A DNA stretch of 64,000 nt from Gardnerella piotii. Its GTDB lineage: Bacteria; Actinomycetota; Actinomycetes; Actinomycetales; Bifidobacteriaceae. Below are positions 27,608 through 38,078 of the stretch, one piece after another. The position numbers and the translations under genes are program-made. The stretch lies in contig NZ_QJUV01000002.1 in the NCBI RefSeq assembly GCF_003397585.1, positions 38,837 to 102,836 on the forward strand, given 5' to 3'. A model generated the notes under the pieces. The model saw nothing but the letters and a program-made list of their open reading frames with translations. It was not told the DNA's origin and searched no databases. How positions within the stretch are numbered: the first letter of the stretch is position 1; every line of letters begins with the position of its first letter.

Positions 27608-27797
27608 ATAAAAAATAATTAAAATTGAATAAAAAATAAGTAAAGTGGTATATATAGGAGTATATGCTGATATTTCGCAAAGTTTGATTTTGTTGATTTT
27701 GCAGAATTTGCAGCGCATATTGCGTTAGAGTTGGCGTGGATTTAGTAATAAAAGCGCGGAATTGCATATAGAATGCATATGAATGAAAGGAGAGAGT

Positions 27798-30698
27798 ATG
27801 ACAGAGCAGAATAAGCTTGTCATTGTGGAGTCTCCCACTAAAGCGCGTAAAATAGGCGGATATCTTGGAAGCGGATACACGGTTATGGCGTCTGTAGGCC
27901 ATATTCGCGATTTAGCGCAGCCAAGTCAGGTGCCAGCTGCTAAAAAGGCGGAATTTGGCAAGTTTGGCGTAGATGTAAACAATGGTTTTGAGCCATACTA
28001 CGTTGTTGGCGCAGATAAAAAGAAAACAGTTTCGGACTTAAAGGCTGCGCTGGCAAAGTCTGGCGAGTTGTTCCTTGCGACTGATGAGGATCGCGAAGGA
28101 GAGGCGATTGCTTGGCATCTTGTGCAAGCGCTTAAGCCAAAAGTGCCAGTAAAGCGCATGGTGTTTCACGAGATTACAAAGCCCGCGATTCAAGCTTCGC
28201 TTGCTAACACGCGAGACGTTGACGACCACATGGTTGACGCGCAAGAAACGCGCCGCGTGTTGGATAGATTGTACGGCTACGAGCTTTCGCCAGTTTTGTG
28301 GCGTAAAGTTGGGCCAGGTCTTTCGGCTGGACGAGTGCAATCTGTTGCAACGCGTTTGATTGTTGAGCGCGAGCGCGAGCGAATGGCGTTTAGAAAAGCA
28401 AGCTACTGGGATGTTTGCGCGGATTTGAGTGCAAACGGCGTTGATTTTACGGCGCGAATGACGGCTCTAAACGGAGCGCGTTTGGCTGGTTCTAAAGATT
28501 TTAACTCGCTTGGAGAGCTTCAAAAAGTCAAGGGCGAATCCGCTTTAGCGCACTATTTAAGCGAGGCAGACGCTTGCGCGATTGCGCAAATCCTTGGCGC
28601 TGCCGATTTTGTTGTAAACTCAATGGACACTAAGCCGTATCGCCGCCGCTCATTGCCTCCGTTTACAACGTCTACTCTTCAACAGACTGCTGGAAACCGC
28701 TTGTCTATGAGCTCTCGCCAAACTATGCGCGCGGCTCAATCTTTGTACGAAAACGGTTACATAACCTACATGCGTACGGATTCTGTAACGCTTTCTAAAG
28801 AGGCGATTTTTGCGGCTCGAGATTGCGTTAAGTCTAGTTTTGGCAGCGAGTATTTAGCGGATTCTCCAAAGCAGTATGCTACGACTTCTGCAGGCGCTCA
28901 AGAAGCGCACGAGTGTATTCGTCCGGCTGGGTCTACTTTTAGGAATCCTGCGGATTTGGCTGGCGTGCTGCCTGCCGATCAGCTTAAGCTTTACACGCTT
29001 ATTTGGCAGCGCACGCTTGCGTCTCAAATGGCGGACGCTACTGGTTTTACAGCTACAGTTAAGCTAGACGCTTTAGCTGGCAGCTTTGGAACGGCTAATT
29101 TCCAGGCTTCTGGAACCGTTATCGAGTTTGCTGGATTTATGAAGGTGTTTGGCGGATTTAGCGAAGACGAGCAGTCTAAGGCTTTGCCGCCTATGGCTAA
29201 TGGCGATGTTCTTAAAGCTTTGCAAGTTAGTGCGGATGGTCATGAAACTCAGCCGCCAGCACGCTATACGGAAGCGTCTTTAGTTAAAACGCTTGAAGCT
29301 AAAGAGATTGGTAGGCCGTCTACTTACGCTAGCATTATTTCTACGATTATTGACCGCGGATATGTGTATGAGCGTGGACGCGCGTTGATTCCAAGCTGGC
29401 TTGCTTTTGCGGTTATTAAGCTTTTGGAATCTAATTTCCCAACTTATGTTGACTACGCGTTTACGGCAGACATGGAAAATGGCTTGGACCGCATTGCGCA
29501 TGGCGAGGAAGCTGGTAAAGATTGGCTTTACAAGTTTTACTTTGGAGATGACGAGGCGGCGGTTGCTGGCGATTCGCGTGCGGAGGCTGGCGACTTTGCA
29601 ATGCGTGAAGGCTTGCAAAAGCAGGTTGATCAGCTTGGCGAGATTGACGCTCGAGAGATTAACACGATTGATATTGGCGGCGGATTGCACGTGCGCGTAG
29701 GCAGATACGGCCCATATTTGGAAGATACTAAGAATCTAGACGAAGAGGGCAATGCGCGCAGAGCTTCGATTCCAAGCACTTTAGCTCCAGACGAGTTGAG
29801 CGAGCAGGTTGCTAGAGATTTGATTGAGAACAACTCTGACGGCCCGCGCGTTTTGGGAACAGATCCGCAAACTGGCGGCAGTGTAGAAGTTAGGAACGGG
29901 CGTTTTGGCGCGTACGTTGCGCTTGTTGAGGCTGCGGATGAGGCTTCGGGCGAGGGTAAGTCGCAAGCAACCGACGATTCCGCTAAAACTGGCGCAAAGT
30001 CTTCTGCAAAGTCTTCTGCAAAATCCAAGAAGACTGCTAAAGCTAAGCCAAAAATGGCGTCTTTGTTCAAAACTATGGACCCTGCAACAATAACTTTGCA
30101 AGACGCTTTGAAACTTTTGAATTTGCCGCGATTGGTTGGCGTTGTAGAAGAAGTTGATGAGCAGGGCGAGGTTAAGCGCGCAAGGATTGAGGCGAATAAT
30201 GGGCGATACGGCCCGTATTTGACTAAGACCTACGAGCGAACGGATTCTGGCGATTCAGCTGCGTATTCTAAGCCAGATAACCGCTCACTTGCAAGCGAAG
30301 ACGCGATTTTTAGTGTGACTTTAGACGAAGCTAAGGAGCTGTTTGCGCAACCAAAGTACGGCAAGCGCACGCGTGGAGCTGCAAAACCGCCACTTAGGGA
30401 GCTTGGAGAAGACCCAGAAAGCGGCAAGCCAGTTGTAATTAAAGACGGCTTCTACGGAGCTTATATTACGGATGGCGTTACGAATCGCACGCTTCCAAAG
30501 CAATACACGCCTGAGTCGATTGAGCCGCAAGTTGCGTTTGAGCTTTTGGCGCAAAAGCGAGCGGCAGGGCCTGTAAAGCGCAAGAGAGCGGCCTCTAAGA
30601 AGACGGCAACAAAGAAGACGGCTGCTAAAAAAACGGCAGCTAAAAAGCCTGCTGCAAAAAAGAGCACAGCAAAAAAGTCCACGTCTAAAGCCGAGTAA
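27798..30698 (+). CDS. topA: DNA topoisomerase I (type IA)
   Basis: 966 residues. The ATG at 27798 follows AAGGAGAGAG directly; the upstream in-frame ATG at 27783 overlaps that site. The Toprim domain opens [20 protein letters not shown] and has the acidic [12 protein letters not shown] motif. The active-site tyrosine is in YITYMRTDS near residue 325. C-terminal actinobacterial-type repeats ([35 protein letters not shown]) replace zinc fingers. A Lys/Ala tail ([17 protein letters not shown]) ends it, as in other actinobacterial TopA. It relaxes negative supercoils. tmk follows 20 bases downstream, probably in one operon with holB. Confidence 0.97.
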   Translation: MTEQNKLVIVESPTKARKIGGYLGSGYTVMASVGHIRDLAQPSQVPAAKKAEFGKFGVDVNNGFEPYYVVGADKKKTVSDLKAALAKSGELFLATDEDREGEAIAWHLVQALKPKVPVKRMVFHEITKPAIQASLANTRDVDDHMVDAQETRRVLDRLYGYELSPVLWRKVGPGLSAGRVQSVATRLIVERERERMAFRKASYWDVCADLSANGVDFTARMTALNGARLAGSKDFNSLGELQKVKGESALAHYLSEADACAIAQILGAADFVVNSMDTKPYRRRSLPPFTTSTLQQTAGNRLSMSSRQTMRAAQSLYENGYITYMRTDSVTLSKEAIFAARDCVKSSFGSEYLADSPKQYATTSAGAQEAHECIRPAGSTFRNPADLAGVLPADQLKLYTLIWQRTLASQMADATGFTATVKLDALAGSFGTANFQASGTVIEFAGFMKVFGGFSEDEQSKALPPMANGDVLKALQVSADGHETQPPARYTEASLVKTLEAKEIGRPSTYASIISTIIDRGYVYERGRALIPSWLAFAVIKLLESNFPTYVDYAFTADMENGLDRIAHGEEAGKDWLYKFYFGDDEAAVAGDSRAEAGDFAMREGLQKQVDQLGEIDAREINTIDIGGGLHVRVGRYGPYLEDTKNLDEEGNARRASIPSTLAPDELSEQVARDLIENNSDGPRVLGTDPQTGGSVEVRNGRFGAYVALVEAADEASGEGKSQATDDSAKTGAKSSAKSSAKSKKTAKAKPKMASLFKTMDPATITLQDALKLLNLPRLVGVVEEVDEQGEVKRARIEANNGRYGPYLTKTYERTDSGDSAAYSKPDNRSLASEDAIFSVTLDEAKELFAQPKYGKRTRGAAKPPLRELGEDPESGKPVVIKDGFYGAYITDGVTNRTLPKQYTPESIEPQVAFELLAQKRAAGPVKRKRAASKKTATKKTAAKKTAAKKPAAKKSTAKKSTSKAE

Positions 30699-30718
30699 AC
30701 CTGGTAGAGGTATGCAAA

Positions 30719-31444
30719 ATGGCTATATGTGTTAAAAACAGCGGGATTAGCGGCTTAAACAATGGTCTTAAAGGGCTTAAAGGGCTTTTTATATCTTTTG
30801 AAGGAATAGATGGCGTTGGGAAAACCACGCAGGTTGAAGCTTTGCGCGATTTTCTGCAAGCGCGCGGACTTGAGGTTGTTGTTACTAGAGAGCCTGGCGG
30901 CACGCAATTAGGAAAACAGTTGCGAGATATTCTTTTGCACGGCGGAGCGATTTCTGCGCGTGCAGAGGCGCTACTTTTTGCGGCGGATCGCGCTCAACAT
31001 GCTGCGCAAATCATTATTCCAGCGTTGCAGCGCGGTGCGGTTGTTATAACGGATCGCTACATTGATTCTTCGCTAGCGTACCAATCGGGTGGGCGCGAAC
31101 TCACTATGCAAGACGTGCGTGATTTAAGCGAGTGGGCGTCTAATTGCCTTTGGCCAAATCGCACGTATTTGCTAGATATGAGCGAGAAAGATGCTGCTGT
31201 GCGATTGCATGGGCAGGCGGATCGCATGGAAAGTGCAGGGCTTGATTTTGCGCGCCGAACGCGTGAAGCGTTTTTGGATCTTGCTAAACAAAACGCGCAA
31301 AGATTTTGCGTTTTAGACGCCACTTTGCCAGCTTGCGACTTATCGAAGTTGATTGCTAAAGACTTGTGCGAGTTGATGGATGATGCTGGTGTGCGTTACT
31401 GTTGCGAAAAATCGCCAGAATCGCAAGAAAATCAAGGATTTTAG
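30719..31444 (+). CDS. tmk: Thymidylate kinase
   Basis: 241 residues. The P-loop is [12 protein letters not shown] (Lys35), with an Arg in TREPGG, the DR motif [12 protein letters not shown] and the lid [11 protein letters not shown]. It phosphorylates dTMP to dTDP for DNA synthesis. The N-terminus has ~20 extra residues ([11 protein letters not shown]) before the usual start; an internal start cannot be excluded, but GGTAGAGG precedes ATG 30719. It lies between topA and holB; the tmk-holB pairing is widespread in bacteria. Confidence 0.96.
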   Translation: MAICVKNSGISGLNNGLKGLKGLFISFEGIDGVGKTTQVEALRDFLQARGLEVVVTREPGGTQLGKQLRDILLHGGAISARAEALLFAADRAQHAAQIIIPALQRGAVVITDRYIDSSLAYQSGGRELTMQDVRDLSEWASNCLWPNRTYLLDMSEKDAAVRLHGQADRMESAGLDFARRTREAFLDLAKQNAQRFCVLDATLPACDLSKLIAKDLCELMDDAGVRYCCEKSPESQENQGF

Positions 31445-31462
31445 GACTCTAGGATTTTAGCA

Positions 31463-32671
31463 ATGGACGTTTGGGAATCGGTAGTTGGTCAAGCGCAAGT
31501 TGTTGAGCGTCTTAAAAAAGTAGCGCAAGGCGATTCAAGCAAAATTGCGCAATCGTGGCTTATTTGCGGCGCTTCGGGATTTGGATGCGCAAAAGTAGCA
31601 AGAGCGTTTGCAGCAGCATTGCAATCGCGCGGAAAAGTCGCAAGCTTCCGCGCCGCTGAAGACTCCGCAACTCAAATAAATGCTCAAATAAATACAAATA
31701 CTCAAATAAACACAGATAAAATCGCAAGTGAAGTATTAGCTGGAACAAGCCCAGATGTAAACATTTTAAGCACAGACAAAGTTACAGTAAGCATTGACGA
31801 AGTGCGCGAAATTGTGTCAATTTCCGAGCAAATGCCAAGTGTTGCACCGTGGCGAATCATAATAATCGAAGACGTTGGGCGCATGCTTGAGCGAACAACA
31901 AACGTTTTGCTAAAAGAAATCGAAGAACCAGCACCTCGCACAATATGGATTCTTTGCGCTGCAAGCGCGGCAGATGTTTTGCCAACAATTCGTTCCAGGT
32001 CTCAAATAGTGAATTTGGCGCAACCAAGCGACCAAGATGTGCAAGAATACGTGCAAAAACGCTCTAACGTGGATGCAAAAACAGCGGAGAGCGTTGCACG
32101 AATTGCGCAAGGAAACGTTGATTTGGCAATGCTTTATGCTACAAGCGAGCGTGCTAGAAGCGGGCGGGAAGAGCTTGTTGCTAGCGTTTTGCGCATTAGC
32201 AGCGCAATAGATGCGATTATGCTTGCGCAAACGCTAATCGAAGATGCTAAAGCGCAGGCAGAAGAAGAGGTGCAAAAGTGGGTGGAAGAAGAGCAAAGCG
32301 AGTTTTTGCGCATAAATGGCATTAAGCCAACGGATAAAATTCCGCCTAAAATTCGTAGCGCATACAATGCGATTGGCAAAAAAGACGACGTTAAGCGCAA
32401 AGTGACTCGCGTAAGCAGAGATGTTCTAAACCGCGCAATAGATGCGATTTGCAGCGTGTACAGAGATGTGCTTGTTGTGCTAAACAATGCGCAATTACAA
32501 ACGCCACTTGTGAATCAAGAATTTAAAGCAGATATTATGCAGCTTTCTAAAAAAATTACAGCAGAGCGCGCGCTTAAATGCCTTGATGCGCTTTCGGTGG
32601 CTAAAAAGCGGCTTGCTGGCAATGGAAACGCAACGCTTGTTTTTGAAGCGCTTTTCTGTGCGCTTTCTTAA
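31463..32671 (+). CDS. holB: DNA polymerase III subunit delta' (clamp loader)
   Basis: 402 residues. It has a RuvB/AAA-like fold with a degenerate Walker A (CGASGFGCAK), normal for delta', which does not hydrolyse ATP. It contains VSIDEVREIVSISEQMPSVA, IIIIEDVGRMLERTTNVLLK and the sensor region PTIRSRSQIVNL (SRC/SRS-type). The usual cysteine cluster for structural zinc, expected between the P-loop and SPDVNIL, is absent; a Gln/Ile/Asn/Thr-rich tandem stretch (TQINAQINTNTQINTDK) sits there. It is part of the clamp loader that places the beta ring on DNA. Confidence 0.93.
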   Translation: MDVWESVVGQAQVVERLKKVAQGDSSKIAQSWLICGASGFGCAKVARAFAAALQSRGKVASFRAAEDSATQINAQINTNTQINTDKIASEVLAGTSPDVNILSTDKVTVSIDEVREIVSISEQMPSVAPWRIIIIEDVGRMLERTTNVLLKEIEEPAPRTIWILCAASAADVLPTIRSRSQIVNLAQPSDQDVQEYVQKRSNVDAKTAESVARIAQGNVDLAMLYATSERARSGREELVASVLRISSAIDAIMLAQTLIEDAKAQAEEEVQKWVEEEQSEFLRINGIKPTDKIPPKIRSAYNAIGKKDDVKRKVTRVSRDVLNRAIDAICSVYRDVLVVLNNAQLQTPLVNQEFKADIMQLSKKITAERALKCLDALSVAKKRLAGNGNATLVFEALFCALS

Positions 32672-32717
32672 CGCATAGTCACGTTTTATAGTCACAGCGG
32701 TAGTAGATACTTAAATT

Positions 32718-33269
32718 ATGAATATTTCTGCAGATTTCACCACTATTCCAGACAACTTTGCAAAAGCTGCGCCGGAAGAAAACAAGATTAACGGCGTTCC
32801 AGTCGTATCTTTTCCATTTTATGTAGACAAGTTGCCTGATTTTGTGCACTACTTGCATTGGCGATTTGTAGACGACGACGCTATACCAGTGTGCGGATTC
32901 CAGTGGATTCATTGGGTTGTAGCAAATGTTCCAGTGGAAGCGCTTATGTTTGACTTTAACGACTCGCGCGCTTTGCAAATTCCGCAAGACTTTTCGCGCA
33001 CAATGCCAACCATGATTCCAGAAGTTGTACAAGGGCGAAACTCGCAAGCTAGCCGATTTGTTGGATGCACGGACCCTGCGATTACAATGCGCTACAATGG
33101 CCCGCAGCCGCCAGACAAGGATCACGACTACATGCTAGAAGTGTTTGGCACGCAAGAGCCTCTTGCAAATCTTAAAGAGGGCTTTTACCTTAACGAAATG
33201 ATGAATGAAATCAGGCATTATGATTCGTATGTAGACGTTAACGGATTATATTTGCGAGGAAAAGCTTAG
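32718..33269 (+). CDS. YbhB/YbcL-type PEBP (Raf-kinase-inhibitor-like) protein
   Basis: 183 residues with the PEBP fold signatures: FQWIHWVVANVPVE (ligand pocket), RYNGPQPPDKDHDYMLEVF and the C-terminal VDVNGLYLRGKA. No signal peptide, so cytoplasmic. PEBP proteins bind phosphorylated or anionic ligands; the bacterial role is largely undefined. It starts 46 bases after holB with only a weak ribosome site, so it may or may not belong to that operon. Confidence 0.88.
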   Translation: MNISADFTTIPDNFAKAAPEENKINGVPVVSFPFYVDKLPDFVHYLHWRFVDDDAIPVCGFQWIHWVVANVPVEALMFDFNDSRALQIPQDFSRTMPTMIPEVVQGRNSQASRFVGCTDPAITMRYNGPQPPDKDHDYMLEVFGTQEPLANLKEGFYLNEMMNEIRHYDSYVDVNGLYLRGKA

Positions 33270-33292
33270 AGCTTAAGGTTTAGAGCTTAGAG

Positions 33293-33336
33293 TATAGGAT
33301 TTAGGTTTTAGGTTTAGGTTTTAGGTTTAGGATTTA
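33293..33336 (+). repeat. Telomere-like degenerate hexa/heptanucleotide tandem repeat
   Basis: AGGATTTAGGTTTTAGGTTT and onwards: about six units of TTTAGG or TTTTAGG between the PEBP gene and the dipeptidase gene. The next ~140 bases are A-rich, with repeated AAACTAGTCAAAACTA-like words. No gene in this 233-base gap. Confidence 0.7.
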
Positions 33337-33502
33337 TATGACTTCGCGCGCTGGCAAATCGCAAGCAGCTTACGACTAGATGCGCGTGTGTAAAATAGTC
33401 AAAACTAGTCAAAACTAAGCAAAACTAATCTAAACAAACAAAATTATCTAAAATAATCAAATAACCAAAATAATCAAAAATTAGAAAAATGAGGATGCAA
33501 AT

Positions 33503-35113
33503 ATGGCATGCACAACAATTTTAGTAGGACGCAAAGCGAGCTACGACGGCTCCACGCTTATTGCGCGCAACGAAGACTCCGCAAATGGAGAGTTTAACCC
33601 AAAGCGACTTGTAGTGGTAAAGCCGCAAGACCAGCCTCGCGTTTATAAGTCCGTGCTTAGCCACGTAACAGTAGAGCTTCCAGATAATCCAATGCAATAC
33701 ACAAGCGTTCCAAACGCAGACTTGCGCGAAGGAATTTGGGGAGAAGCTGGCGTTAACGAAGCAAACGTGGCAATGAGCGCTACCGAAACGCTTACATCCA
33801 ACGAGCGCGTGCTGGGCGCAGACCCAATGGTGGAGCTTCAAAAAGCGCAGGGCAAGGAAGGCGACGCTGATTATAAGCCAGAAGTGCCTGGCGGAATTGG
33901 CGAAGAAGACTTCTTAACGCTTGTTTTGCCTTATATTCGTAGCGCTCGCGAAGGCGTTGAGCGTTTGGGTGCGTTGCTAGAAAAGTATGGCACTTACGAG
34001 ATGAACGGCGTTGCGTTCTCGGATGTAAACGAGATTTGGTGGATGGAAACTGTTGGCGGACACCACTGGATTGCTAAGCGCGTTCCAGACGAGGCGTATG
34101 TTGTTATGCCAAATCAGCTTGGAATTGACGAGTTCGATTTGGAAGACGCTTTGGCAGACCAAGAAGAGCACATGTGCTCGGCTGATTTGCTTGAGTTTAT
34201 TGAAGAAAACCACTTAGATTTGTCTGTGGAAAACGCTTCGCCGTTTAATCCTCGAGATGCTTTCGGATCCCATTCAGATGCGGACCACGTGTACAACACG
34301 CCTCGTGCATGGTTTATGGAGCGTTTCTTGAATCCGTATGACGAAGTGTGGGACGGTAAAGATGCGGATCATAAGCCAGATAGCAACGACATTCCGTGGG
34401 CGCGTCAGCCTGAGCGCAAAGTGACTGTTGAAGATATTAAGTACGTTTTAAGCTCGCACTATCAGGGAACCGAGTACGATCCTTACGGCAAGCTTGGCGA
34501 TGAGCATACGCGTCATCTTTTCCGCCCAATCGGCATTAATCGCCAAAGCCAGCTTGCTGTTATGCAAATCCGCCCTTACATGCCAGAGCCAATGCGCGCA
34601 ATTCAGTGGATGGCGTATGGCTCTAACCCGTTTAATGCTTTAGTTCCGTTCTACGCAAATGTAAACGAAACTCCAAAGTATTTGGAAGATACAACTACTC
34701 GCGTAACAAGCGAAAACTTCTATTGGGAGAATCGCATTATTGCAGCTCTTGCGGATGCTGCATTTAACGACACTGCAAACGCGATTGAGCGCTACCAAGA
34801 AGTTGTTGGTTCTCTTGGTCACGCAATGGTCAAGTCTACGGATGCTGCTGCTGCAAAGATTCTTGGCGTTTCTTTGAAGGATTACGAGCCAGAGCGCGAA
34901 GGTGATGAAGGTGATGAAGGCTATTGCGATTTAGTTCGCGATCCTGAAGCTATTATTGCAGAGCTTAGAAACGAAGAAGTGCGCGCGGCTTTGGCTAAAG
35001 CAAATGAAGATATGGCTGCAAAGTTGAAGAAAGAAACCGATTCTTTGCTCGATACAGTTCTGTACATAACTAGCATGCGTATGAAGAATGGTTTTAATCG
35101 CTCCGATCACTAA
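33503..35113 (+). CDS. Peptidase C69 family dipeptidase
   Basis: 536 residues. Processing to expose Cys3 (MACTTILVGRKAS) would give the N-terminal nucleophile typical of C69; STLIARNEDS and YTSVPNADLREGIWGEAGVN are family segments. There is no signal peptide, so it acts in the cytoplasm, cleaving dipeptides such as those delivered by peptide transporters. The C-terminal half (EVVGSLGHAMVKSTDAAA) is helical, as in other members. The start follows GAGGATGCAAAT. Confidence 0.94.
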   Translation: MACTTILVGRKASYDGSTLIARNEDSANGEFNPKRLVVVKPQDQPRVYKSVLSHVTVELPDNPMQYTSVPNADLREGIWGEAGVNEANVAMSATETLTSNERVLGADPMVELQKAQGKEGDADYKPEVPGGIGEEDFLTLVLPYIRSAREGVERLGALLEKYGTYEMNGVAFSDVNEIWWMETVGGHHWIAKRVPDEAYVVMPNQLGIDEFDLEDALADQEEHMCSADLLEFIEENHLDLSVENASPFNPRDAFGSHSDADHVYNTPRAWFMERFLNPYDEVWDGKDADHKPDSNDIPWARQPERKVTVEDIKYVLSSHYQGTEYDPYGKLGDEHTRHLFRPIGINRQSQLAVMQIRPYMPEPMRAIQWMAYGSNPFNALVPFYANVNETPKYLEDTTTRVTSENFYWENRIIAALADAAFNDTANAIERYQEVVGSLGHAMVKSTDAAAAKILGVSLKDYEPEREGDEGDEGYCDLVRDPEAIIAELRNEEVRAALAKANEDMAAKLKKETDSLLDTVLYITSMRMKNGFNRSDH

Positions 35114-35244
35114 TCGCAAGCTGTTATAGACGTTACTAATAACGCGCATAGTTTTAATGTAATATTGCTATACCACGCCTATGCAATCGTATAGTATAAA
35201 AATTGTTCATTTACATTAGCTATGCGCGTTTTATTATTGAGCGC

Positions 35245-35300
35245 TTATTGAGCATCTGTTATTGAACGTTTGTTGTTGAGTATTTGTTGTTGAGCGTCTA
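35245..35300 (+). repeat. 14-base tandem repeat upstream of fhs
   Basis: Four imperfect 14-base units, TTATTGAGCATCTG, TTATTGAACGTTTG, TTGTTGAGTATTTG and TTGTTGAGCGTCTA, plus a partial unit before them, end 28 bases before the fhs start codon. They lie where promoter or leader elements are expected. Confidence 0.7.
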
Positions 35301-35328
35301 TTAGGCGTTTTGCCTGAAAGTGGGGAAT

Positions 35329-36846
35329 ATGAGCATTCTTGATTCGTTTACTGCACAATTTGGACTGGTTAAAAAAATCGACGCTTTTGGATTTATGGAT
35401 TATCTAAAGAGGAATCCAAGCGAGCCAAGAAAGCACGGTAAAGTGTTGCTCGTTACTGCAGATACTCCTCTTAAGGCTTCTAGAGGAGAAGGCAAAACAA
35501 CCACCACTATTGCGCTTGTAGACGCTTTGCGCGAACGCGGAGTAGATGCGGCGGCTGTTTTAAGGCAGCCAAGCATGGGCATTACTGCGGCGGGTTCAAA
35601 AGGCGGCGCTAGCGGTGGCGGAAAGTCCTCGCTTTCGCACCCAGAGTTGATTGACTGGGGATTGTGCGGAGAAATGGCGGCTATTGAATGCGCGCAGAAT
35701 TTGCTTGTTTCTTTTGCAGAAAAGGCGATTGACGACGGTATTTTAGACACGATTTTAGTGCCGCGAGTAAGCGAAGTGCCTTCAAGATCTTTGCGTAGTA
35801 TTGCTGTTGATTTTGGCAAGAGCACGGTTGTAGAGCGCGTTGTATTAACGCCAACTTGCGAACTTATGCAAATCGTAGTGCTTTCTAGAAGCATGGAAGA
35901 AATCGCAAATCGCGTTTCTGTAATGATTGCTGGCACAAAAGACGGGAATCCTGTTAAATTTGGCGATTTTGTTGACTTGTGGCGAATCACAAATATTCTT
36001 GCTGATGCTGTAAAGCCTGCAAAAACAGAGACGATTAATGGTTCTCCGATTTACGTTCATTGCGGGCCATTTGCCAACGTTTCTCTTGGTATTCCAAGCC
36101 TTGTGAGCGTTGAGATGGCTTGTGCGCTACACGATGTTGTTGTTGTGGAAGCAGGGTATGGCACGGATGCTGGCGCGCAAAAGTGGCTAGATATTGCTGC
36201 TCGCGAGTTCGGCGCAAAGTGGCCTGCTGCTGCGGTTGTTGTTACTCGTGCCAGCACTTGGCGAGATGACAAAACGCTTGCGTGGCGCTACCCGTTCCAC
36301 GTTTCGCGCCTTGAGTCGCTTGATATTCCTACTTTCCCTCTTATTAATTTGTGGGATGGGGAAGATGGGCAGGTTCCAGATTTGCTTGAACAAGCTAAGG
36401 CTTTGGGATTCCGCAAGCCGATTGTTGGCAATCTTTTCCGAGATGGCGGAGATGGATTGGCAGATCAGCTAGACGATTTTGTGTCTGTGATTACAGATGA
36501 TGCAGAAACGAAAGTTCCACAAAGCCGCCGTGGAAAGTCTCTTCGCGAGCGTATTAATCTGCTTTGCTCCGAGGCGTATGGTGTGCCTGTTGAGCGCGTA
36601 ATCGACAAAGCAGGTTTTGCTGATTCGTTGAAAGAAGCGCAGGATTTGTGCAATAAGGCTGGTGTTGATTTTGATAGCTTGGCTCTTGTTGCTGTAAAGT
36701 CGCCAGCAACCATGACGGATGACGATCACGCGCCTGCTGATTCTCGCACTGTAACGCTTAAAAAGGTGGAAGTTCATTCTGGCGCAGGCGTTGTTCAAGT
36801 CAACCTTACAGCTTCACTAACAACTCCAATGCCAAAGATTGTGTGA
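35329..36846 (+). CDS. fhs: Formate-tetrahydrofolate ligase
   Basis: 505 residues from ATG 35329; an in-frame GTG at 35320 overlaps the GTGGGG ribosome site. The P-loop is SRGEGKTTTTIALVDAL, followed by RQPSMGITAAGSKGGASGGG (the family's RxPSLGPxFGxKGGAAGGG segment, noticeably diverged), VHCGPFANVSLGIPSLVS and VVVEAGYGTDAGAQKWLDI. It joins formate to tetrahydrofolate with ATP, feeding one-carbon metabolism (purines, fMet). It is ~50 residues shorter than the common ~556-residue form, the loss mainly around the central folate region. Single-gene unit; downstream are R1 repeats. Confidence 0.93.
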   Translation: MSILDSFTAQFGLVKKIDAFGFMDYLKRNPSEPRKHGKVLLVTADTPLKASRGEGKTTTTIALVDALRERGVDAAAVLRQPSMGITAAGSKGGASGGGKSSLSHPELIDWGLCGEMAAIECAQNLLVSFAEKAIDDGILDTILVPRVSEVPSRSLRSIAVDFGKSTVVERVVLTPTCELMQIVVLSRSMEEIANRVSVMIAGTKDGNPVKFGDFVDLWRITNILADAVKPAKTETINGSPIYVHCGPFANVSLGIPSLVSVEMACALHDVVVVEAGYGTDAGAQKWLDIAAREFGAKWPAAAVVVTRASTWRDDKTLAWRYPFHVSRLESLDIPTFPLINLWDGEDGQVPDLLEQAKALGFRKPIVGNLFRDGGDGLADQLDDFVSVITDDAETKVPQSRRGKSLRERINLLCSEAYGVPVERVIDKAGFADSLKEAQDLCNKAGVDFDSLALVAVKSPATMTDDDHAPADSRTVTLKKVEVHSGAGVVQVNLTASLTTPMPKIV

Positions 36847-36862
36847 TTTTCCGCTGTGAAAT

Positions 36863-37020
36863 CTTCCGCATTTTGTACGTGATTTAGGTCAAATGTGGTA
36901 CAAAGTGCGGAAGGCTTTTCCTGATTTTGTACGTGATTTGGGTTGAATGTGGTACAAAGTGCGGAAGGTTTTTCCTGATTTTGTACGTGATTTAGGTTGA
37001 ATTTGGTACAAAGTGCGGAA
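36863..37020 (-). repeat. R1 palindromic repeat, locus E (three units, reverse orientation)
   Basis: Three tandem units at about 36863-36912, 36917-36966 and 36971-37020, each reading TTTTGTACGTGATTTAGGT, then GGTACAAAGTGCGGAA. This is the largest array in the window, placed between two convergent genes. Confidence 0.88.
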
Positions 37021-37072
37021 AAGTAAACAAACTCGGGCGCATTCTGGCGCATCCTGGAGCATCGAAGTTAAA

Positions 37073-37915
37073 TTATGCAAAAGTGCGGCGCAGCCAATCG
37101 CAAGCAAGATCAATCCATTGCTGAACTTCTGGCTGAACAAACTCAGGCAGCACTGCGCCATTTTCATCGCGCTTAGCTGTTTCTTTAACCGCCAAAGCCA
37201 AGCCATGCGGACCCTTAGGGAACAAATGTGCTTCCACGCTTACGCCAGCTTTAACGCAAGCATTAATAAACATAATCGAGTTTTGAACTGGAACCGTCTG
37301 GTCTGTAATCGTTTGCCAAACGAACACAGGTGGAGTCTTAGAATCAACGTGATTTTCAAGCGAAAGCTGCTCCACGAGTTGCTCGCGAGTACTAGAATCT
37401 ACGTCTCCAAAAAGACGGTCGAAAGTTGGCTTATGCGCGTATTCGCCAGCAGAAATCACAGGGTAAGCAAGCATAAGAGCATTTGGGCGCACGTCATTTG
37501 CGTTATATCCATTTGCTTCTTCAACATCGTCGCTAACGCTAGTCGCAAGATTTGCGGCTACATGGCCTCCTGCAGAGAATCCAATAATCGCCACTTTTTG
37601 CGCATCTACATGCCATTCTGCTGCATTATTGCGAATCAATTGCATAGCTTCTGCGGCTTCCAAAAGCTGAGTAGGGTGCGCGCTAGGCACAAGCGAGTAT
37701 CGCAAAACAAAAGCGTGGAATCCAGCGGTAGCAAACTTCATAGCAATAGGCTCTGCTTCTCGATTAGAAACGCGCAAGAATCCGCCGCCTGGCAAAATCA
37801 GCACTGCTGGTCGCGTTTGATCCCCTTCGCTATCTAAATTATCGTCTAAAACGTATGCAGTTAGAAGCGCGTTACTGCCATCAATGCCTTTAATTTGGCG
37901 TTCTATAATCTTCAT
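37073..37915 (-). CDS. Alpha/beta-hydrolase (acetyl-esterase/BD-FAE-like)
   Basis: 280 residues from ATG 37915, preceded by AAAGAGAT; a longer start at 37945 lacks support. LPGGGF (about 41-46) is the oxyanion-hole segment, IGFSAGGH holds the nucleophile Ser114, and the Asp of TITDQTVP and His of KGPHGLAL complete the triad. No signal peptide. Relatives deacetylate sugars or hydrolyse short acyl esters. The neighbourhood gives no substrate. Confidence 0.9.
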   Translation of the reverse strand: MKIIERQIKGIDGSNALLTAYVLDDNLDSEGDQTRPAVLILPGGGFLRVSNREAEPIAMKFATAGFHAFVLRYSLVPSAHPTQLLEAAEAMQLIRNNAAEWHVDAQKVAIIGFSAGGHVAANLATSVSDDVEEANGYNANDVRPNALMLAYPVISAGEYAHKPTFDRLFGDVDSSTREQLVEQLSLENHVDSKTPPVFVWQTITDQTVPVQNSIMFINACVKAGVSVEAHLFPKGPHGLALAVKETAKRDENGAVLPEFVQPEVQQWIDLACDWLRRTFA

Positions 37916-38078
37916 GGTATCTCTTTTCGTTTTGCGCGATTGCAATTTATGTTAAGCATAATTACTAAGCATAAACTTAAGCATAATTCTAATCAAATAC
38001 CTTGTTTTTGGTGTGCATTATGTGCGTTATTTTATAAATTCGTGTAGAGTCTTAAGAGGTTTTATAAGGAGATTTAAG

